Below are positions 59,306 to 64,000 of a stretch of DNA of 64,000 nt, one piece after another; the first letter of the stretch is position 1; the number at the start of each line of letters is the position of its first letter. The stretch is taken from the NCBI RefSeq assembly GCF_013343005.1, contig NZ_CP054491.1, positions 124,001 to 188,000 of the forward strand, read 5' to 3'. This DNA comes from Candidatus Reidiella endopervernicosa. GTDB lineage: Bacteria; Pseudomonadota; Gammaproteobacteria; GCF-013343005. A program made the position numbers and the translations under genes. The notes under the pieces are model-generated. The model saw only the letters and a program-made list of their open reading frames with translations, had not been told where the DNA came from and did not search any database.

Positions 59306-59426
59306 CCATCTTTATCTATTTTTATCGTGGTATCCGCCATCATTCAAAGACCCAATCCATGGCGGCGATTCCTATCAAATCGCGCGACATAGAACTGATA
59401 CCGAGCGAGTTGTACACTTTTACCAA
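59306..59426. other. Intergenic before repeat copy 5
   Basis: Promoter region of the PhnD-like gene; no gene recognised. Confidence 0.3.
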
Positions 59427-59708
59427 CGCTGACCGCCATGGATAGCGAAGCGAAGGCGGTTAGTCCGCGATAGTCGACGCCGTCTGCCTATTCGTAGTTG
59501 AGAGCGCGAGCGAACGACGAAGAAGATGCAGCAGCGGCTTTATGTCGGCGTAGAGTCAGTGAGGGAGTTGTGTAGAGCCGCGAAGAGGTGATTACGCAAC
59601 GTACGCAGGACGGTCGGGGCGCCGTAGGCATAAACGGTCGCGTTAAGTATTTGCCGCTTGCTTGGGCTTGGATGCCCAAAACATGCTTCCGCAAAAATAG
59701 CGACTCCG
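59427..59708 (-). repeat. Dispersed ~280-bp repeat, copy 5 (inverted)
   Basis: Reverse complement of the other copies: reads CGCTGACCGCCATGG at 59427 and ends in CGACTCC at 59707. It lies between the divergent PhnD-like and RND-adaptor genes. It supplies an in-frame but probably untranslated extension upstream of the adaptor. Confidence 0.92.
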
Positions 59709-59773
59709 ATAATCGCTGTCCAAGGAAAGAGATGATTGCTACGCTCCCGGTAATAAGAAGAACCACCAGCCCT

Positions 59774-60841
59774 ATGCAACGACTCATATACCTACTCACA
59801 CTCTCAACAGCATTGCTGATCACTGCCTGCGGTGATCAGCAGGCCAATGGCGACAAAAAACGCCCCAAACAGGCGCATCTGGTCGAAACGATCGATGTCA
59901 GCCTTGAGACGGCGGGGCACCGCACCACCCTCACCGGCACCCTGCAGGCGCGCCGCCAGGTTGAGATACACAACCAGGAGGATGGTCGTATCGTTGAGCT
60001 ACCTTTCTTTGAGGGTGATCAGATCAGCGAAGGCGATCGCCTCGTTAGCATGGAGCGCGATCTCCTCAAGGCACAGCTCGACAAGGCGAGCGCTACTCGC
60101 CGCCAGGCTGAACTTGATCTGAAACGCATTGAACGACTGGTAAAACAGAAGCTTGCCGCCGATGACCAACTGGCACGCACACGCACTGCGCTTGATGTCG
60201 CCCGCGCCGAGGAGCGAGTACTCGAGACACGCCTGCAGTACACCCTGATCAGCGCCCCCTTTGATGGCATTCTCAGCGCACGCCTCGCCTCACCCGGCGA
60301 CATCGCACCTCGCCACACCCACCTGTTGACCCTGATCGACCCCGCCTCGCTGATTACGCGGGTAGCCGTCTCCGAACTGATGCTACCCGCACTGCAGACC
60401 GGCGATACGCTCGATGTACGCATCGATGCACTTGGTGAGCGCACCTTCCCCGGCACTATCCTCCGCATCCACCCCACCCTTGATGAGCAGAGTCGTCAGG
60501 GCATTATAGAAGTTGAGATCAAACCCGTTCCCGCTGGTGCGCGTGCCGGTCAGCTCTGTCGTATCACCCTCAGCACCAATCTCGCCGAACGACTGCTGCT
60601 ACCAGCCACCGCAATCCAGAGTGGTCGTAGCGGCAGTTTCGTCTACCGTGTCGATGGCGAAGGCAAGGCTCGGCAGGTTGAGGTGGTCACGGGAATTCAT
60701 CTCGGCAACCGTATCGAGATTCTCGACGGACTCGGCGCGGGCGACCAGATCATCACACGCGGTTTTCTCGGTCTACGTCCCGGCAAGGCAGTCATCGAAC
60801 CCGGCAAATCGAAACCAGAGAAGGGTAAGGCAGCAAACTAG
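59774..60841 (+). CDS. RND efflux periplasmic adaptor (membrane-fusion lipoprotein)
   Basis: From the ATG at 59774 the product is about 355 residues. It begins with a lipoprotein signal (MQRLIYLLTLSTALLITAC) with the lipidated Cys in LITAC. It then has HlyD-family barrel-sandwich and hairpin parts: LTGTLQARRQVEIHNQEDGR, LPFFEGDQISEGDRLVSMER, a coiled-coil hairpin and TLISAPFDGILSARLASPGD. An open frame reaches upstream to 59588 but that part is encoded by repeat copy 5 and has no family support. Its TAG stop overlaps the permease GTG by 1 bp. Confidence 0.92.
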   Translation: MQRLIYLLTLSTALLITACGDQQANGDKKRPKQAHLVETIDVSLETAGHRTTLTGTLQARRQVEIHNQEDGRIVELPFFEGDQISEGDRLVSMERDLLKAQLDKASATRRQAELDLKRIERLVKQKLAADDQLARTRTALDVARAEERVLETRLQYTLISAPFDGILSARLASPGDIAPRHTHLLTLIDPASLITRVAVSELMLPALQTGDTLDVRIDALGERTFPGTILRIHPTLDEQSRQGIIEVEIKPVPAGARAGQLCRITLSTNLAERLLLPATAIQSGRSGSFVYRVDGEGKARQVEVVTGIHLGNRIEILDGLGAGDQIITRGFLGLRPGKAVIEPGKSKPEKGKAAN

Positions 60842-63800
60842 TGGCTACCATTCAGCGCGCCATCTCTGAACGAAGCGGCGGTCTCGCTGCCTGGGCGATA
60901 CGCCATCCGATCGGCATCATCATGCTGGTATTAGCGCTAGTGGTTCTGGGCATGACCGCCCTGCAGCGCCTTGCCGTCGATCTGTTGCCGCATCTGATCT
61001 ACCCCGAAGTAAGAGTACGGATTCTCGACAGCGGCGTCCCCGCCAAGGTGATGGAAGACCGTGTTACCCGCCAGCTTGAAGAGCAGCTGGCAATCACTGA
61101 GGATGCGATCAGCGTCCAGTCGCGCACCACTGAGGGACGCTCCTCAGTCGACCTCACCTTCCCCTACGGAAAAGATATCGACCTGGCGCTGCGCGATGCC
61201 AGTACCCGTCTCGACCGAGCCAAACGCTTTCTGCCCGATACCATCGATGCACCGGTGATCTACAAACGCGACCCGGCGCAGATCGCGATACTCGAATTCA
61301 TTATCAGCTCCAATGAACGCAGTACCGTCGAGCTGCGCAGCTGGACCGACTACACCTTCTCCAAGTGGTTCCTCAATCTGCCGGGGGTCGCGGCGGCTGA
61401 GGTCGGTGGTGGACTGGTACGCGAGATCCAGATACTGCCCGACCAGGGACGTCTTGAAGGACTGGGGCTAAAACTCGACGACCTTATCGGCACCCTCGAG
61501 GAGGGCAACCTGGAGGCACCGGGGGGGCGTCTCTACCTACCGCAGCGTGAACTGCCGACCCGCACCAGCGCACGCTTCACCTCCATCGAGCAGATCACTG
61601 CCCTGCCGATAAGTCTGCCCGATGGCAGCACCATTCGCCTCGATGAGGTCGCTCAGGTGGTCGACAGCCACGAGGATGAACGACTACGGGTACGCCTCAA
61701 TGACCGCCCTGGCCTCAAGCTCTCAATTCAGAAACAGCCCGGCGCCAATACCCTTGATGTCGCCGAGATGGTCCACACACGCCTCGACTGGCTCCGCTCG
61801 CAGCAGCTAATTCCCGAGGATATCGTCATCGAGGCGGTCTCCGATCAGAGCATCTACGTCAGTCAGGCGGTCAACAATACGGTCATTGCTGCTAGCAGTG
61901 GTGCGCTGCTGGCGATGATTGTCGTCTACCTCTTTCTTGGCAGCCTGCGCCGCACCCTGATCATCGGCAGTGTGATTCCAATTGCCGTCTCAGCAACTTT
62001 TATATTGATGGACGTCGGTGGACTGACCCTCAATATCATGACCCTGGGTGGCCTGACCGTCGGTATCGGAATGCTGGTCGATAACACCATCGTGATGCTG
62101 GAGAACATCTACCGCCATCAGCGCGAGGGGGAGCGGTGGGATGAGGCAGGCCGCCATGCTGCCGGTGAAATCAACAGCGCCATCGTCGCCTCCACCTCAA
62201 CCAACCTCGCGGCGATCCTCCCCTTTCTCTTCATTAGCGGTCTGATCGGGCTACTATTTCGCGAGCTGATCTTCACCATCTCGGCGGCGATCTTCGCCTC
62301 ACTACTGGTAGCACTCACGCTGGTACCCTCACTTGCGGTGCGGGTGCCCCTCGGTCAGATCAGTCCTCTGCGAAAACACATCGATACCCTGATCAGGGCG
62401 CTGCAACTACGCTACGGCAACACCCTGGAGCGAGTCATCGCGAGCACTGGACGCAGAGTGTTCATGGTCGCACTCTTCTGTTCCGCCCTCTTCATCTCGC
62501 TGCAGGGCATCCTTGGCGAGAATCAGACCTTCCTGCCGCGCCTTGATGATGGCAACGTCAACATCCACATCACCGGTGACAGCGGCATCACCATGACTGA
62601 GATGGATCAGCAGGTCGCCACCATTGAGGCGCTACTCAATGAGCAACCCGAGGTGGTCTCAATCTTCTCTACCGTCGGTGGTTTTATCTTTGGTCGCTCA
62701 CAGTATGAGTCGAGTAATCGCGGCAGCCTGGTGGTACAGCTCACACCACGCAGTCAACGCGACAGCAACACCGATAGCTGGGTGGCGAAGATGCGCAAAC
62801 TGGTCGCCAAACAGCAGCTGCCCGGCATTAAGGTGCGCATCCGAACCCGAGGGGTACGCGGCATCCGCATCAGCAGCGGCGATGACGACATCAGCATGCG
62901 CCTGCAGGGACCCGACCTTGATCGACTCGATGAGCTCGCCTATCAGATCGTAGATCAGCTGCAGGGGGTTGAGGGTATCAGCAACCTGAGCCACTCCTCT
63001 GAGGAGCTGCGCCAGGAGCTGGCAGTCACCATTGATCGTGACCGCGCTGCTACCCTGGGGCTAAGTGCCAAAGAGATCTCCGATGCGATCCAACTCGCTA
63101 TCACCGGGCGTATCGTCACCGACTATCTTGAGGGCGACCGCAGCTACGATATCCGCGTACGACTTCCACGCAGCGAGATCAGCGGTATCGAATCGCTTCA
63201 GCAACTCCTGCTCTACACCAATAATGGCGAACAGCAGGCGATCCATCTGCGTGAGGTGGCACAGATCGCGCTGGTCCCTGCCGCCGCTCAGATCATGCGC
63301 GACAACCAACAGCGCATCGTCGAGGTAAGCGCATCACTAAGTGGCAGCGCCACGCTGGGCGAGGTGTTGCAGCATATCGATTCACGACTCAGCGAACTTC
63401 AGCTACCCGAGGGTTACGTGATCTACGAAGCGGGCGCCTCTGAAACCCTTAAACGCGGTCAGACAACCACCACCATGCTGCTCGGTCTGGCGCTATTTCT
63501 CGTCTTTGTGGTGATGGCGGTCCAATATGAGTCGCTACGTAATCCACTGATCATCCTGCTCGCCATCCCCTTCACCCTGATCGGTGTCGCCACCGGCATC
63601 AATGCGCTTGAGCTGCCCCTTTCAATGCCGGTCTGGCTCGGGGTGATCATGCTGGTCGGTATTGTGGTCAACAACGCCATCGTGCTGGTGGAGACCATTG
63701 AGCTGTTGCGGCAACAGGGAAGCCTGCTGCTGGAGGCGATTGTTGAGGCGGCTCGCATCCGCCTGCGCCCTATCCTGATGACCACCCTCACCACCATAGT

Positions 63801-63969
63801 CGGCCTGCTTCCGTTAGCACTCGGGCTCGGTGAAGGGGCTGAGATGCTACGCCCTCTGGCGGTCTGCATCGTCTTTGGTCTCTCCTTCTCGGCACTTGTA
63901 ACCCTCTTTCTGCTACCTGCTATCTATCACATACTGCACAGCGACAACGAGGCTGCATACCAGCGCTGA
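60841..63969 (+). CDS. RND-family efflux pump permease
   Basis: This 1042-residue protein starts with GTG at 60841. It has a first helix HPIGIIMLVLALVVLGMTAL, a large periplasmic loop with FPYGKDIDLALRDASTRLD, then helices with GGLTVGIGMLVDNTIVMLEN. After the second half it repeats the pattern, with LGVIMLVGIVVNNAIVLVE and a C-terminal helix set. The paired Asp in helix 4 (LVDNTIVMLE) is that of proton-coupled AcrB/MdtB-type pumps. It should export lipophilic or amphiphilic compounds with the adaptor and an outer-membrane channel not seen here. It is translationally coupled to the adaptor. Confidence 0.95.
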   Translation: MATIQRAISERSGGLAAWAIRHPIGIIMLVLALVVLGMTALQRLAVDLLPHLIYPEVRVRILDSGVPAKVMEDRVTRQLEEQLAITEDAISVQSRTTEGRSSVDLTFPYGKDIDLALRDASTRLDRAKRFLPDTIDAPVIYKRDPAQIAILEFIISSNERSTVELRSWTDYTFSKWFLNLPGVAAAEVGGGLVREIQILPDQGRLEGLGLKLDDLIGTLEEGNLEAPGGRLYLPQRELPTRTSARFTSIEQITALPISLPDGSTIRLDEVAQVVDSHEDERLRVRLNDRPGLKLSIQKQPGANTLDVAEMVHTRLDWLRSQQLIPEDIVIEAVSDQSIYVSQAVNNTVIAASSGALLAMIVVYLFLGSLRRTLIIGSVIPIAVSATFILMDVGGLTLNIMTLGGLTVGIGMLVDNTIVMLENIYRHQREGERWDEAGRHAAGEINSAIVASTSTNLAAILPFLFISGLIGLLFRELIFTISAAIFASLLVALTLVPSLAVRVPLGQISPLRKHIDTLIRALQLRYGNTLERVIASTGRRVFMVALFCSALFISLQGILGENQTFLPRLDDGNVNIHITGDSGITMTEMDQQVATIEALLNEQPEVVSIFSTVGGFIFGRSQYESSNRGSLVVQLTPRSQRDSNTDSWVAKMRKLVAKQQLPGIKVRIRTRGVRGIRISSGDDDISMRLQGPDLDRLDELAYQIVDQLQGVEGISNLSHSSEELRQELAVTIDRDRAATLGLSAKEISDAIQLAITGRIVTDYLEGDRSYDIRVRLPRSEISGIESLQQLLLYTNNGEQQAIHLREVAQIALVPAAAQIMRDNQQRIVEVSASLSGSATLGEVLQHIDSRLSELQLPEGYVIYEAGASETLKRGQTTTTMLLGLALFLVFVVMAVQYESLRNPLIILLAIPFTLIGVATGINALELPLSMPVWLGVIMLVGIVVNNAIVLVETIELLRQQGSLLLEAIVEAARIRLRPILMTTLTTIVGLLPLALGLGEGAEMLRPLAVCIVFGLSFSALVTLFLLPAIYHILHSDNEAAYQR

Positions 63970-64000
63970 GGATCGTGCTATATCTATAGTCAGCCACACC

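Noticed and set aside
59588-59773. In-frame N-terminal extension of the RND adaptor
   Set aside because: It is encoded by repeat copy 5 and would place a hydrophilic stretch before the lipoprotein signal. The ATG at 59774 gives a perfect lipobox start.

Overview
The window reads as the chromosome of a Gram-negative gammaproteobacterium. It holds a classic rpsU-yqeY-dnaG-rpoD macromolecular-synthesis cluster, folB/folK/plsY/tsaD neighbours, a phoBR-pst-phoU-ppx phosphate cluster, a Gram-negative porin, and an RND pump with a lipoprotein adaptor. Two TauE/SafE-type anion exporters and a tandem thioredoxin with a SoxW-like look would fit a sulfur-oxidising lineage, but that is an inference and no species can be named from this sequence alone.

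Layout. 1-5.9 kb: a TauE/SafE exporter (cut by the window edge), a frameshifted tandem thioredoxin, a succinate-semialdehyde-type dehydrogenase, an NDUFA9-like reductase, cca and a membrane protein. 6-13.7 kb: a large DUF3592-like membrane protein, a TupA-like ATP-grasp enzyme, VanZ, ppnP, uppP, a lipoprotein, a MidA/NDUFAF7-type methyltransferase and a pteridine-reductase-like SDR. 13.7-29.1 kb: phosphate and polyphosphate metabolism. ppk1 converges on a flavin-dependent halogenase homologue and a second TauE exporter, followed by ppx, phoU, pstB, pstA, pstC, pstS, phoR and phoB on the minus strand. Pho-box-like heptamers at 11-bp spacing lie before phoB, pstS and pstC, with a weaker pair before ppk1. 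29-36.4 kb: folK, folB, plsY, tsaD, rpsU, yqeY, dnaG, rpoD, all intact. 36.4-50.6 kb: accessory DNA. A sugar-transfer-type ATP-grasp gene and tRNA-Ile2 (CAU) are followed by an array of displaced tRNA 3' ends, a decayed two-gene operon (lipoprotein plus Lnb/DUF4105 protein), a porin, a heavily frameshifted binding protein plus HAMP-PAS-PAS-GGDEF-EAL-CZB signalling gene, and a small secreted protein paired with a C39-like peptidase lipoprotein. 50.7-57.3 kb: a surface-glycan locus (UDP-galactopyranose mutase, GT2, NodZ-like transferase, GDP-mannose-epimerase-like SDR and one gene split by a complete IS3-family element). 57.4-64 kb: a frameshifted HDOD protein, a PhnD-like binding protein and an RND efflux pair.

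The most unusual feature is a dispersed element of about 280 bp present five times (8160, 39456, 40681, 49095, and 59427 inverted). It has no transposase, no terminal inverted repeats and no obvious target duplication, but carries a hairpin near each end. Two copies demonstrably interrupt adjacent genes whose reading frames can be followed on both sides, so it has moved. The second is the tRNA-Ile2 locus. The functional gene lacks an encoded CCA, while a perfect 43-bp copy of its 3' part (with CCA) sits 3.9 kb away and two more degenerate copies follow, as expected from successive integrations at a tRNA attachment site.
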